Below, piece by piece: positions 10,456-22,350 of a stretch of 64,000 nt of DNA (position 1 is the first letter of the stretch; each line of letters starts with the position of its first letter). The translations under genes were made by a program, and so were the position numbers. Where the stretch lies: positions 138,501 through 202,500 of the forward strand of contig JACVTC010000110.1 of NCBI GenBank assembly GCA_016946835.1. Reading direction: 5' to 3'. The stretch is from Neocallimastix lanati (nom. inval.). Taxonomy: Eukaryota; Neocallimastigomycota; Neocallimastigomycetes; Neocallimastigales; Neocallimastigaceae. The notes below the pieces were generated by a model. It was given only the letters and a program-made list of their open reading frames with translations. It was not told the origin of the DNA and did not search any database.

Positions 10456-10715
10456 TGTTAGAAATAAGTTTAATATGGTTAATATAAAATTAATATATAA
10501 TTAATAAATATAAATATAGTTAATAATAAATAATTATAATATCATAAACATAAAATATATGTATAAATGTTAGTGGCGTATTATATCAGATGATATATAC
10601 CACACATATATATATGTAAAGTTATTATAAAATGTATGTTATAAATAATCAACAATGTAATATTTTAATATACGAAACTTTTAATAATAAATAAATAAAG
10701 TGTAATTTTATAACA
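10456..10715 (+). repeat. copia A 5' LTR
   Basis: 260 bp beginning TGTTAGAAATAAG and ending TTTTATAACA, so the ends form TGTTA...TAACA. It is repeated with about 98% identity at 16111-16370. It contains a GC-richer core, GTTAGTGGCGTATTATATC, and an AATAAATAAATAAAG near the end that could act in polyadenylation. Confidence 0.93.
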
Positions 10716-10729
10716 GATTAAGAGTCTCA
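10716..10729 (+). other. copia A primer binding site (tRNA-Lys anticodon arm type)
   Basis: GATTAAGAGTCTCA directly follows the LTR end. It lacks the TGG expected for pairing with a tRNA 3' CCA. Its complement TGAGACTCTTAATC matches the anticodon stem-loop of tRNA-Lys(CUU) as I recall it from other eukaryotes, so priming by a cut tRNA half is inferred. The same sequence is found in elements B and C. Confidence 0.65.
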
Positions 10730-10852
10730 AGACTCTACGTTAATAATAGTGAATTTATATATGTGTTTTTAAATTTTAAAAAGTGTGTGTTTTAAAATTC
10801 TAAATAGTGTATTTTAGAGTGAAATAAATTTTAATAAAATTAAATAAATAAA

Positions 10853-12052
10853 ATGAGTAATAAGGAGGAGAATGGAACTAAAGATATTTTAGATAGTTCC
10901 AACTACAGATTATGGAAGCAACAATTATATTTGCTTCTAAAAGAAAAGAAATTAGAACAACATGTTCTAGGAGAATCAATTAAAAAAGTTTCAAGTGATA
11001 AACTTAGTGAGGAAAAGAAGAGATCATTAACCTTAGTTGATGGAACAACAGATATTTACTACAGTGAAGATACTTCAGAAAAATCTATCACTGATGATGC
11101 TACCGCTAAGAAATTTCTCATGAATAGTATTTCAAATGATTTAGCAAGTAAAATAGATTTTATATCATCAACTGCATATGAAATTTTCAAACTAATAGCT
11201 ACATTAAATCAACGTAGTAGAAGTGAAAGAATAGAAGAAATTAAAGAAGAACTAATAAAGTTAAAATATGATCCAGATAATGATGGAGCCTTATCTATAT
11301 TCATATCTGATATGAATTTAAAATTCAAGTAATTAGAAAATCTTAAAGAAAAATTAGAATATCAAGATAAATTTAATTATTTGTATAGTGCTATTCCAGA
11401 AGATTTAGATATAAAATCAAATATCTTGAGTTGTGAACCTAACTGGGAAGAAACAACTTCACATCTAATTAAAGTTTCTCAACAATTAAAGAGCATACAA
11501 GAAATTATTATTAAAAAGGAAGAAAGAGCCTCTACTTCACTAAATGTTGAAACAAAAATTAAATCTAATTATATTCGTGATAATCAAAATAATAATAATA
11601 AAACTCGTAATAATTATAATCAAAATCAAAAAGGTAATAATTACAGTCAAAATCAGAAAAGAAATACCTATTATGATAATAATAATAAATCAAGAAATTA
11701 TAATAATAATAACCAACAAAATAAATCAAATAAAAATAATATTAAATGTTGGAATTGTGGAAGGTTTGGTCATTTTTCTGATGAATGCAGATTTAAAGAC
11801 AATAGTTACAAAAATAATAATAAAAGAAATAAGAATCAACAAAAACGAAATAACTACAATAGAGGGAGGCACCATATAAACAAAATACAATGTAAAAATG
11901 CCGAAGTAAATAATATAAATAAAGATTATATTGATAAACACGAAGAATATTTCTTCGATATTTCTTCGAAGATTATAATGATTCATATAATTTTGAATCA
12001 AATAATACTTTTTGCAATTATTCAAAAAACCTTTTGCCAATGCAAAAACTAA
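10853..12052 (+). pseudogene. copia A gag
   Basis: The first ATG after the LTR starts a frame that opens with SSNYRLWKQQLYLLLKEKK, the usual copia gag opening (N-Y-x-x-W). It runs to a TAA at 11330-11332 and continues in the same frame from 11333. An Asn/Lys-rich basic region follows. A CCHC zinc knuckle is encoded at 11747-11788 (CWNCGRFGHFSDEC, C-x2-C-x4-H-x4-C). Gag packages the element RNA into virus-like particles. After about 12000 the frame is lost and protease continues in another frame. Confidence 0.85.
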
Positions 12053-13826
12053 AATATTACACGTGCAGTAATTCATCAGAAGATAAGAAAAACAATAAAA
12101 ATGATAAAAACAAATTGAACGCGTGGACACTTGATTCCGGAACTACCTACCATATGACCGGAGATTTAGAATGTCTATCCAATATAACAAAGTTTAATAA
12201 AAGAATATATTTCGCAAATGGAGAAAATGTAAAATCAAAATTTATAGGAACATATAAAGGATATATTAATGATAATAAAATAAATTTAAAAAATGTCTTA
12301 TATGTACCTGTATTCAAGAGGAATTTAATATCAATAGACTGTCTTAGTGATCAATATTTTAAAACAATTTTTCAAAAGATTAATAATAAAAATAATGTAA
12401 CTATTTACAACAAAAACAATAATAAAATAAAAAGTACCTGTGCTAATGAATCCAGAACTTACACTATATGAACCTCTAAAAGAAAAATTGAATTTACAAA
12501 TAACTTTCTTTGTAACAATATTTCTTCTGAATCTGAAAAAGATGATAATATGAATACATGGCATCGGAGATTAGGTCACTTTAATATTAATAGTTTAAAA
12601 AATATTTTATCAAAAATTGAAAATAAAAATAAATGTAAAATATGTGCCCACTCCAAATTAAGAAATTTTCCGTTCCATACTAATGAAAGAAGGGCTTCTG
12701 AGCCATTTGAGAGAGTCCATATGGATACAGCCTCCTTGAAGCAAAGTTCACTTTATGGAAATAAATGTTTTTTAACTATTCTGGATGACTATTCTAGATA
12801 CGGATGGGTCATCTTTTGTAAATCTAAGAGTGAAGTTTTTAATATTTTTCTAAATTGGTATAATAGAGTTAAAAATATTTTTAATAAAACTATAAAATAT
12901 TTACATTCGGATAATGGTACCGAATTATAAATAATAAATTTAATGAATTTTGTAATATGAACGGTATTATTTTTGAACATACTATTCCTAACAACCCGCA
13001 ACAAAATGGTAGAGTTGAACGTCTTCATGGAACTTTATTACCTAGTGCTAGAGCAATGTTAGAAGATGCTCATTTAAATCATGTATTTTGGGAGGACGCT
13101 ATTACTACAGCTAATTATATACATAATAGAATCCACCATAAAGGTAATAATAATAATATTCCTTACGAACTTTTATATAATGAAAAAGTGGACTTTAAAA
13201 AATTTAAAGTTTTTGGATGTCAGGTTTTCTATTACGTTCCTAAACAATTCCGTAAAAAATTGTCAAACTCTGCTCTTCCAGGAATTTTTATCGGTTATGA
13301 TCAAAATCGCTCTGCTTACAAAATATACGATATTACTAATAATAAAGTTATCCTTTCCCGTTCGGTTGTCTTTTTTGAGGATACTCCCGGCAATTGTAAC
13401 TCTCCTTCTTCTATTCCTGAATTTATAAATTTTACTCCATATTATGAAATCGGGGGAGACAATAATGATGATGATTTTGACTTTCATTTAAATACTGATA
13501 ATACTGATAATAACATTAATAATAATAACATTAATAATAATAACATTAATAATGACAATAATAATATTAATAACGATAATGATACTAATAATTATAATAA
13601 TAATAATATGAATACTAATAATAATAATAATGATTTAAGTAACACAAATAATAATATAAATAATTTTATAAATGAAAATAATAATAATAATATAAATAAT
13701 TTAAATAATTTACCATATTACTATAATAGTAATATAAATTATTATGATCCTTCTATTTATGGTAAAAATTTTTATGGCCAATATAATTATAATACTCCAA
13801 ATTATTATTTGCCATATTATAATTAA
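12034..13826 (+). pseudogene. copia A protease and integrase
   Basis: The protease signature is WTLDSGTTYHMT (12122-12157), with an intact D-S-G. A TGA interrupts at 12469-12471. The integrase zinc domain follows (WHRRLGH, then CKIC), then D in VHMDTAS and D in HSDNGTE. Near 12925 one base is lost and the frame changes. The glutamate of the DDE triad lies in QNGRVERLHG in the new frame. Downstream are the blocks FKVFGCQVFYYVP and GIFIGYDQN, then an Asn-rich linker. All catalytic residues are present, but not in one frame. Confidence 0.88.
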
Positions 13827-14433
13827 TAATTTAAAACAAAATTTTTCTTCTCCTGTTTTAAATTATCCTCATTTAAATTTTCAAAGTGGCCATTTAAATA
13901 ATTTAAATGTAAATTTTGAAAATGATAATAATTTAAAGGATTATAATGATAATAATTTATTTTCTGAAAATGATAAAATTAAAAATAATAATTTAATTAA
14001 TAATAATAATTTAAATAACAATAATAATAATTCTAATTTAAACATAAACAATGAAAATTTAAATTCAAATTTAAAATTTAAAAATAATCAAAATAAAATT
14101 CAGGAACATACAATAAACAATTCAGGAAATAATACCAATTTAAATAATAATCAGGAAATATTAAATAACATTGATAATAATAATAATATTAATAATAAAG
14201 GTAATTATTTTGAATTAAGAAATTTAATTAAAGATAATTTAAATTTAAATAAAGTAAATAATAATTTAAGAAATGTAAACAAAGAATTAAATTTAAATAA
14301 CAAAAATGTAAGTAAAGAGTTAAATTTTAATAATAATGTGAATAATAATATTAATAATAACAATGGTAAAAATGACGAAATTGTAAGTAAAAATACAAAT
14401 TTACATAATGAAATTAACTTATTCAAAAATTGA
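13744..14433 (+). pseudogene. copia A asparagine-rich linker between IN and RT
   Basis: A low-complexity stretch very rich in Asn, Leu, Lys and Ile, made from AAT/AAC/TTA codons, occupies the position between integrase and reverse transcriptase. Elements B and C have the same kind of linker. It overlaps both neighbours because one base has been gained or lost at each side (near 13820 and 14430). No motif is visible. Confidence 0.7.
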
Positions 14434-15265
14434 AAATTCCGAAAACAAAAATTTTAATAAACTTAATGCTGTTAAAAGAAAATTTAATGGAGAAATTGTA
14501 AATGATATTAATAAAAAAATAAAAAATTTAGCTAATTTTGAATTATTTTCATGTAATAATGAAATATTAAAACATCCTTTAAGTTTTAAAGAAATTTATG
14601 GACGACCTGATGAAAAACTATGGCTAAAGGCTGTGGAGAACGAATTAAATAATATGAAAAATAAAAGGGTATATAAATATGTCTCTTATATTCCAAAAGA
14701 TAAGAATGTAATATCCTGTAGATGGGTATTTACATATAAAAAGGACGATAAAGGTAAAATAAATAAATATAAAGCTAGATTAGTTGCAAGAGGTTTTTCA
14801 CAAATACTAGGTATAGATTATAGAGAAACTTTTTCACCAACTTTAAAACAAGACTCATTAAGAATAATAACAGCTTTTGCTGTTTATTACAATTTTAATA
14901 TTTATCAATTAGATATAAAGGCTGCTTACTTAAATGCTGATTTAGAAGAAGAACTATATATGGATATTCCACAAGGTGATAAAAATTATAATAATGGATT
15001 CTGGAAATTAAATAAAGCTATATATGGACTTAAACAGGCAGGTAGATTGTGGAATTTTAAAATTAATGATACATTACTAGAATTAGGATTTAATAGATGT
15101 AAAAGTGAACCTTGTGTATATATAAAAAAGGATAGAAATAATAATATTATATGTATTTTAGCTATTTATGTAGAAGATATTTTAATAGCTGGTAAAAATA
15201 AAGAAATAAATAAAATTAGAGAAGGAATTAAAAGTAAATTTGAATTAAGTGACATTGGTGAATAG
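14408..15265 (+). pseudogene. copia A reverse transcriptase
   Basis: The RVT_2-type reverse transcriptase opens with LWLKAVENELNNMK and VISCRWVFTYKKDD, followed by KARLVARGFSQ, the first catalytic aspartate in YQLDIKAAYLNADL, and the AIYGLKQAGRLWN block. The catalytic pair is encoded near 15168-15180 as YVED, not YVDD, a change expected to cripple polymerisation. The frame ends at a TAG (15263-15265) right after KFELSDIGE, and the palm-to-thumb continuation IDFIIGIKF is read in another frame. Confidence 0.9.
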
Positions 15266-16089
15266 ATTTCATAATAGGAATAAAATTTGTTAAATGTAAT
15301 GATGGTTATATATTACATCAATCACAATATGTAGATAAAATACTAGATGAATTTAAAATTGATAAATATGATGAAACATCAAACATGATGTATTATAAAA
15401 ATGAAAAACTTAGTAAGAAAAAATTCAACCAAAAATTATATATGAAGGCTGTTGGATGTTTATTATATTTAGCTATAGGAACAAGACCAGATATAATGTT
15501 TGCTACTAGTAAAGCTTCAAGAAAAAATCAGGATCCCACTTACGAAGATTGGTTCAACGTTTTAAAAATTTTTAGATATTTAAATGGAACCAAATATTAT
15601 GGATTAAAATTTACTAACAATATTGATTTAAATATTTTTGTTGATGCCGATTTAGGTGGAGACGAAAGAACAAAAAGGTCAACTACTGGTTTTTTAATTT
15701 TAATGGGTTCTACACCAGTCACATGGTATTCCAAGCTTCAACAATGTGTAACAGTGTCAACAGCTGAAAGCGAATATTATAGTTTAAATGAATGTGCTCT
15801 TAAATGCTTATGGATAAAAAATTTCTTGGATGAATTAAATATTAATACAGGATGTATGACAATTAAAATAGATAATAAAGCTGCCATATATAACAGTAAA
15901 AATGAAACAATTAATCCCAAGTCAAGACATATAGATTTAAAATATCACAAAATTAGAGAATTGGTAAAAGAAAATAAAATTGATTTAAAATATATAAAAT
16001 CACAATATAATTTAGCTGATGGACTAACTAAATATTTAAATGGTACTTTAACTAATAAATTTAGAAATACTTTACTATATAAAATTTAG
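15266..16089 (+). pseudogene. copia A RT C-terminus and RNase H
   Basis: The frame continues as IDFIIGIKFVKC and QSQYVDKILDEF (RT thumb) and stays open to 16089. RNase H signatures follow: YLAIGTRPDIMFAT, FVDADLGGDERTKRSTTGF, VSTAESEYYSLNEC, KIDNKAAI, SRHIDLKYHKIRE and NLADGLTK. They include the acidic residues of the active site. RNase H removes the RNA strand during reverse transcription. The stop codon lies 12 bp before the polypurine tract, as in an intact element. Confidence 0.9.
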
Positions 16090-16101
16090 TATATTAAACT
16101 T

Positions 16102-16110
16102 ACGAGGGAG
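16102..16110 (+). other. copia A polypurine tract
   Basis: ACGAGGGAG immediately before the 3' LTR, the expected place of the plus-strand primer. Elements B and C have GAGGGGGAA and GAGGGGGGAG in the same position. Confidence 0.8.
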
Positions 16111-16370
16111 TGTTAGAAATAAGTTTAATATAGTTAATATAAAATTAATATATAATTAATAAATATAAATATAGTTAATAATAAATAATTATAATATCAT
16201 AAACATAAAATATATGTATAAATGTTAGTGGCGTATTATATCAGATGATATATACCACACATATATATATGTAAAATTATTATAAAATGTATATTATAAA
16301 TAATCAACAATGTAATATTTTAATATAGGGAACTTTTAATAATAAATAAATAAAGTGTAATTTTATAACA
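16111..16370 (+). repeat. copia A 3' LTR
   Basis: 260 bp, same ends as the 5' LTR. By eye it differs at about five positions, mostly G/A. Followed by the target duplication TATAA. Confidence 0.93.
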
Positions 16371-16644
16371 TATAATAATAGAAAGTTTTATTATTATATA
16401 ATAGATATGATATGAAATGAAAATAAAAACCTTAATTATTAATAAATTATTTTATTAATAATTACATAAAAATAAATCAATTAATCACTTGATTAATTAT
16501 CATATGATTTATAAAATGATTCAGAAATAACGTGATATAAGATAAATTTATGTAAAATCATAAATTCTCTAAAAATACATAAAATTAATGTAAACATAAA
16601 ATTTATAACATAAATTTTATGTTATGTAAATATGTAAATAATTT
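16371..16644. other. short AT-rich spacer
   Basis: AT-rich DNA between copia A and the inverted-repeat element. It holds a small inverted repeat around 16600-16625 (ACATAAAATTTATAACATAAATTTTATGTT) and no coding signal. Its end, AAATAATTT at 16636-16644, is repeated at 18082-18090. Confidence 0.5.
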
Positions 16645-16995
16645 GAGTGTGTGTCATTTCGTAAAAATTCATTTCGGAAAAGTTTCATTTCGCAAAATTT
16701 TTTGTGTCATTTCGCAAAAGTTCATTTCGCAAAAATTTCATTTCGGAAAAGTTTCATTTCGCAAAATTTTAATAAATAGATAAATAAATAATAAAATAAA
16801 TAAATAAATAAATAATAAAAAAATAAAAAAAAAAAGAATTATAAAATATAAAATAAAAAATAAAAAATAAAAAATAAAAAATAAAAATAAAAAAAAAAAA
16901 ATAAAAAATATAAAATATAAAATATAAAATATAAAAAAAAAATATAAAATATAAAATATAAAAATATAAAATATAAAAATATAAAATAAAAAATA

Positions 16996-17039
<44 letters not shown>

Positions 17040-17124
17040 AAAAAAAAAATATAAAGTATAAAATATAAAAAAAAATATAAAATATAAAATATAAAATATA
17101 AAATATAAAATAAAAATAAAAAAT

Positions 17125-17155
<31 letters not shown>

Positions 17156-17455
17156 AATAAAAAATAAAAAATAAAAATAAAAAATATAAAATAAAAAATA
17201 AAAAAAAATAAAAAAAATATAAAAAATATAAAATAAAAATATAAAATATAAAATATAAAATAAAAATAAAATATATAAAATATAAAATATAAAATAAAAA
17301 TAAAAAATAAAAAATATAAAATATAAAATATAAAATAAAAATAAAAAATATAAAATATAAAATATAAAATATAAATATAAAATAAAAAAATAGATACCAC
17401 CTAAAATCATCCTAATTTTGTGCTACTTTTAACTCCCTTTTTTATGATGTCCTCA

Positions 17456-17493
<38 letters not shown>

Positions 17494-18081
17494 GAATTAT
17501 TTATAAATATTTCTTTTATTAAAAAAATTTATTAGCAATTTAAGATTTTTAAAATACTGCGCAAGGACTTAAAAGGTGTAAAATGATCAATTAATTATTT
17601 AAATATTATTTTTTAATATTTTTTTTAATTTAACAATTATATTTTAAATTATTATCCTTTACATCTTTTAAATTATTAATACTAAATTCTTATATATATT
17701 TTAAAAAATTATAAAACGTTTAAAACATATGATAAAATATTTTATTTTTTTAAAGCGTTAATTCTAATGAATATTTATTATTATATAATGTATATTTATT
17801 ATATATATGTCCATATATATATATATATGTATATTTTTTTTAAAAAATTTAATTTTAAAATTTATTTATTTATTATAGTTTTATATATTTATTTTTATTT
17901 ATTTAGTTTTTTATTTAAATTATATATATTATTTATTTATTTTATTATTAATTTATTTATTTATTAAAAATTTTACGAAATGACACTTTTCCGAAATGAA
18001 ATTTTGCGAAATGAAACTTTTTATGTAAATTTTCCGAAATGAAACTTTCCGAAATGAAATTTTGCGAAATGCTCCTCCCCC
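16645..18081. mobile_element. Mutator-like non-autonomous inverted-repeat element
   Basis: Both ends carry arrays of the same motif in opposite orientation: CATTFCG-type units, written CATTTCG(C/G)AAAA, seven on the left (16653-16768) and six on the right (17975-18072). The inverted similarity continues inward into AATAAATAAATAA. The outer ends are G-rich (GAGTGTGTG left, GGGGGAGGAG right in inverted reading). AAATAATTT occurs directly outside both ends (16636-16644, 18082-18090), a possible 9-bp target duplication as made by Mutator-type transposases. There is no transposase. The inside is TATAAAA-type low complexity DNA plus a T31 run. Confidence 0.6.
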
Positions 18082-19420
18082 AAATAATTTATATATAAAT
18101 TAATTAAGTTTTATTTTATTTCATTTTAATTATTTTTATTATATTTTATTATATTTTTATATGTTCAAATTATTATAAATATTTTATTATTTATATTATA
18201 CTTTTTATAATATTCAACTAAATATTTAATTCTTATTATTTTAAAATAGTTTATAATTAAAGAGTATTATATAAAGAATACCTTTTTCTTTATATTTATT
18301 CTTTGTAATTTTGCAGTTTTGCAAATTGCCATTCATGTAATTCAAATAGTTAAAATTATAATAACAAATTGCCAAAATAAATATATTTTATTAGTAAAAT
18401 TAGTTTAATGATATTTAATATGAATTTATAAAAATTATTAGTTAATTAAATAAATTTAAATTATAAAATAAATAAATAAATATTTAATAAATAAGTAAAT
18501 AAAATTATATTATATTAATTAATTACATAAATAAATTCATATAACTTCTCCCAATAAGAGACTGAACCAAGGTGTACTTTATCAGATAGTCCAAATACAT
18601 TATGATTTATTATTAAATTATTTTTTTTATTAAATAATTATATTTATTATAATATAAAACTTTTTATATAATAATTATTATTATTAACGGTAATTTTATT
18701 AATTTTTATATAATATTTTACGGTACAAAAAAAAAATTTTTTTATTTTTTGTATTACATTATTTTTGATAACTCTAAATATTAATATAATTTTTATATTT
18801 TTATTTATTGTTATTAAATATTAATATTCTTTTAAAATAGTTTTTATAATTATTTTAAAAGTGCACTTTTTAATTATTATTTTTTTTTATTTTTAATATT
18901 TTATTCTTTATTTTTTTTCTCTTATATAAAATAATTTTTTATAAATAATTTTTATAATAATTTTTATTATTATTTTTATTATTTATTATTAAAGAATTAA
19001 ATTATTTTATATATAGTTTTTTATCTAGTATAAAATATTATTTTTATTAATTATATAGTTTTTATAAATTTTATTTTATTTTTTTACTTTTCTTACCTTT
19101 TATTTATTTTACCTTAAAATATAGTTATATATTTTATTATAATTTTCTTTTATATTTAACTTATTTATATTTAAAAAAATTAGATTAAAAATTTTTCTTG
19201 TGTTCCCTTTATATATAAATTTAAAAAAGATTTATTTTTTAAATCTTTTTTATTTAATTATATATAAATAACATAAGAATATTTTTATTATTATCATTTT
19301 ACCTTTTTTTTTACTTTTTTCTACTTTCTTTTATTTTATTTTTATTTTTATTTTTCTATTTTATAAATTATCTTTATATAAATATCTTTTTTTTTATTAT
19401 GTCTTCATAATAATTAAAAT
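18082..19420. other. AT-rich DNA without recognised features
   Basis: Mostly T- and A-runs. The only less AT-biased patch is 18540-18605 (TAAGAGACTGAACCAAGGTG); it has no open frame and I do not recognise it. Confidence 0.5.
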
Positions 19421-19424
19421 ATTT

Positions 19425-19805
19425 CTATAATACTTTTTTAATTTTTTTTATAATAATTATATTTTTTATATTTATATAATACTTTTTTAATTCTTTTTAT
19501 AATAATTATATTTTTTATATTTATATAATACTTTTTTAATTCTTTTTATAATAATTATTATTTTTTATATTTATATAATACTTTTTTAATTCTTTTTATA
19601 ATAATTATATTTTTTTATATTTATATAATACTTTTTTAATTCTTTTTATAATAATTATATTTTTTATATTTATATAATACTTTTTTAATTCTTTTTATAA
19701 TAATTATATTTTTTATATTTATATAATACTTTTTTAATTCTTTTTATAATAATTATATTTTTTATATTTATATAATACTTTTTTAATTCTTTTTATAATA
19801 ATTCT
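19425..19805. repeat. 49-bp tandem repeat, about 8 copies
   Basis: The unit contains ATAATACTTTTTTAATTC and TTTTTATAATAATTATATTT, with period 49 bp (one copy 50 bp). Copies are nearly identical except the first. Confidence 0.85.
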
Positions 19806-20880
19806 ATCTTAATAACTTTTACTATTATTTCGACCCTACCTTATATATTTATTTTATTTACTTTTGGTTAATAATTATTTTTATTTTATTTACTTTTTTT
19901 AATTATTAACTTTTATATTATTATCTTTTGATAATAATTATATACTTTTATATTTTTATATATAATTATTTGCTTTAAATAATTATATACTTTTTATTTT
20001 ATTACATGGTTATATATCTTTTATATTTATATATCTTTTATAATTATATCCTTTTTTTATTATCTTATATAATTATTTCTTTTAATAATTATATACTTTT
20101 ATTTTCTTATATAATTATTTCTTTTAATAATTATATACCTTTATTTTCTTATATAATTATTTCTTTTAATAATTATATACCTTTATTTTCTTATATAATT
20201 ATTTCTTTTAATAATTATATATACTTTTTTATTATCTTATATAATTATTTCTTTTAATGATTATATACTTTTTATCTTATTATATAGTTATATATCTTTT
20301 ATAATTATATAATTTTTTATTATCTTATATAATTATTTCTTTTAATAATTATATATACCTTTTTATACTTTTATCTTATATAATTATATATCTTGTATAA
20401 TTATATAATTATTTTATTATCTTATATAATTATTTCTTTTAATAATTATATATACTTTTTTTTTACTTTCTTATATAATTATTTCTTTTAATGATTATAT
20501 ATACTTTTTTTATTTTCTTATATAATTATTTTCTTTTAATAATTATATAGGTTTTTTTTTATTACATAATTATATATCTTTTATAATTATATACTCTTAT
20601 TTTTCACTTATATAATTATTTACTTTAAATAATTATATATTTTTTTATTTTCTTATATAATTATTTCTTTTAATAATTATATATTTATTATTTTCTTATA
20701 TAATTATTTACTTATAATAATTATATATTTTTACTATTATTTTACTATTATTTTCTATAATTATATATTCTTATATAAATAAATACTTTTATTAATTAAC
20801 TTATATAATTATTTATTTTTAATATTTTTAATAATTATATATTTAACTTCTTATAATAGCTTTTTTTTACTTATAATTAA
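19806..20880. repeat. degenerate AT repeat field
   Basis: Many imperfect copies of CTTATATAATTATTTCTTT followed by TAATAATTATATA, at irregular spacing of about 40-60 bp. Open frames here are repeat artefacts. Confidence 0.65.
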
Positions 20881-21390
20881 TAATACTTTTTAATAGAATA
20901 TTTAATATTTCCTTTTAGAGATAGTAAAGATATTGAAATTCCTCATGGATTTCAGTATACGAATTTTAAGTTAACAATTTTCATAAATTTTCTCTTAGAT
21001 ATAGTTAATTAGAATAATTTCCTTTTTTAGATAACGGACATATTTAGTATGTCCATTTTACTTTTTAATCAAAACTTTAAATACTTTAATTTACTTTTGA
21101 TCAAACTTTAATAACTTTAAATTTATTTCTGATCAAAAACTTTAAATAGTTTAATATTATTTGATTTTTAATAGTTAGTTAAATCTTTTAAATATTAGTA
21201 CTTAGTTATATTAGTTTATAATTTAGATATTTAACTATTTCTTATAATAATTATACTTAGTAAATACTTTAAATAATTTTTTTATATTATTATATATTTC
21301 TCTTGTAATTATTATAATTATCAAATACATGTAATACTTTGTAAATCTTAAATAAATAAAAGAATTTAAAACCTAACTCCTAACTCCTAA
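20881..21390 (+). repeat. LINE-type 3' tail upstream of LINE 1
   Basis: AT-rich DNA with three loose copies of TTGATCAAACTTTAATAC. The end, 21320-21390, reads CATGTAATACTTTG then AATAAATAAAAGAATTTAAAA and CCTAACTCCTAACTCCTAA. This resembles the 3' ends at 25640-25680 and 30541-30591, so it is probably the tail of a further, largely lost LINE lying upstream in the same orientation. Confidence 0.5.
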
Positions 21391-21689
21391 TACTTCTCCT
21401 AGCATTATCAAAGATTTTTTCTCCAATAGGCTACGTCAGTTTGATCTTTCAGCCCTTCCACCGAACTTCTCTCCTTCTTCTTCTGTTTCTGATTCTCCAT
21501 CATCATGGACCTTTACCTACTGATACGTCTGTTAATAACCTCAAATCCATTACTTCCTCTTCAGAATCATTATCTAATTCTTCTGTACATATTGATAATT
21601 TACAGTCTAACTCCGTTCCTTCTCCTACCCTCCCAACTTCATCTACCAAAGTTATCATGGAAGCTTCTACTTCTTCTTCTTCAATGAAT

Positions 21690-22350
21690 GTTGATGATTC
21701 TCCTTAATCATTCTCAATCACCTTTGATTAACGACATTTCTATTATGTATGCCAATGTCCATGGTTTTGAGCATAACAAAAGAGCTGTTGTTTTCAATTC
21801 ACTTATTAATAAATTCAACATCTTAATTTATGGCTGAATCTTGGTTCCTTGGTGACGAATTAATTTCACAAAATAAATATTATGTTTTCTTCCTCTATTA
21901 AACCTCCTAAACCACCAAATGGTCACTACAAAGGAGGTATATATTGCTTCGCCCAACCTAATATTGCTCCCTTCATACATATTCTTGACACCTCCCTAAA
22001 TTCAATCACTATCTCCATCTTTTAGGAAAGTTGTCAAAGTCATATACTTACCACCTTCCCTATCCGATTCTGATTTTGCTGTAGCCATTCCATCAATCTG
22101 ATTATCACCCTTCTCTTATACTTGGTGATTTTAATGTAGACTTTTCACGACGTAAACCCACTACTCGTCATAACATCACTATTTCTACATGTAACGCTCT
22201 ACGTCTTTCCAGACTTATTCCCTCCCTAAATTCAATTCCTTCTAAACTGGATGCTTGCCTTTGCCTCTATTAGTCTTGGTGCTTCTCTCTCCATTCTTAG
22301 ATGCCCCTTCCCTACCGATCATCCAATGCTTGTTGTTTCCTTTCCTGTCT
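21690..22350 (+). pseudogene. LINE 1 EEP endonuclease relic
   Basis: In shifting frames the translation gives DISIMYANVHGFEHNKR and FNILIYG-AESWF at the start, HYKGGIYCFAQPN in the middle, LILGDFNVDFSRRK at 22114-22152, and PTDHPMLVVSF near 22310-22350. NVHG, ESWF, GDFN and the final DH are the conserved blocks of the APE-like endonuclease that nicks target DNA for target-primed reverse transcription. Several stops and frame changes make it non-functional. Confidence 0.8.

Larger units (their letters stand above)
10456..16370 (+). mobile_element. Ty1/copia retrotransposon A (inactive copy)
   Basis: Two 260-bp LTRs flank a gag-protease-integrase-RT-RNase H coding region, the Ty1/copia order. 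TATAA directly precedes the 5' LTR (10451-10455) and directly follows the 3' LTR (16371-16375), a 5-bp target duplication. The LTRs differ at about 5 positions, suggesting a fairly young insertion. The coding region has two in-frame stops (11330-11332, 12469-12471), frame changes near 12000, 12925, 13820, 14430 and 15265, and a YVED catalytic motif. It cannot encode its own proteins and may have been moved in trans, or the breaks arose later. Confidence 0.93.

Noticed and set aside
16738-17410. Two long minus-strand open frames of Phe, Tyr, Ile and Leu
   Set aside because: They come from AAAATATAAAATA low-complexity DNA inside the inverted-repeat element; open only because the repeat lacks stops on that strand.
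17767-20257. Small plus-strand frames rich in Tyr and Ile
   Set aside because: Low-complexity AT DNA and tandem repeats without any motif.
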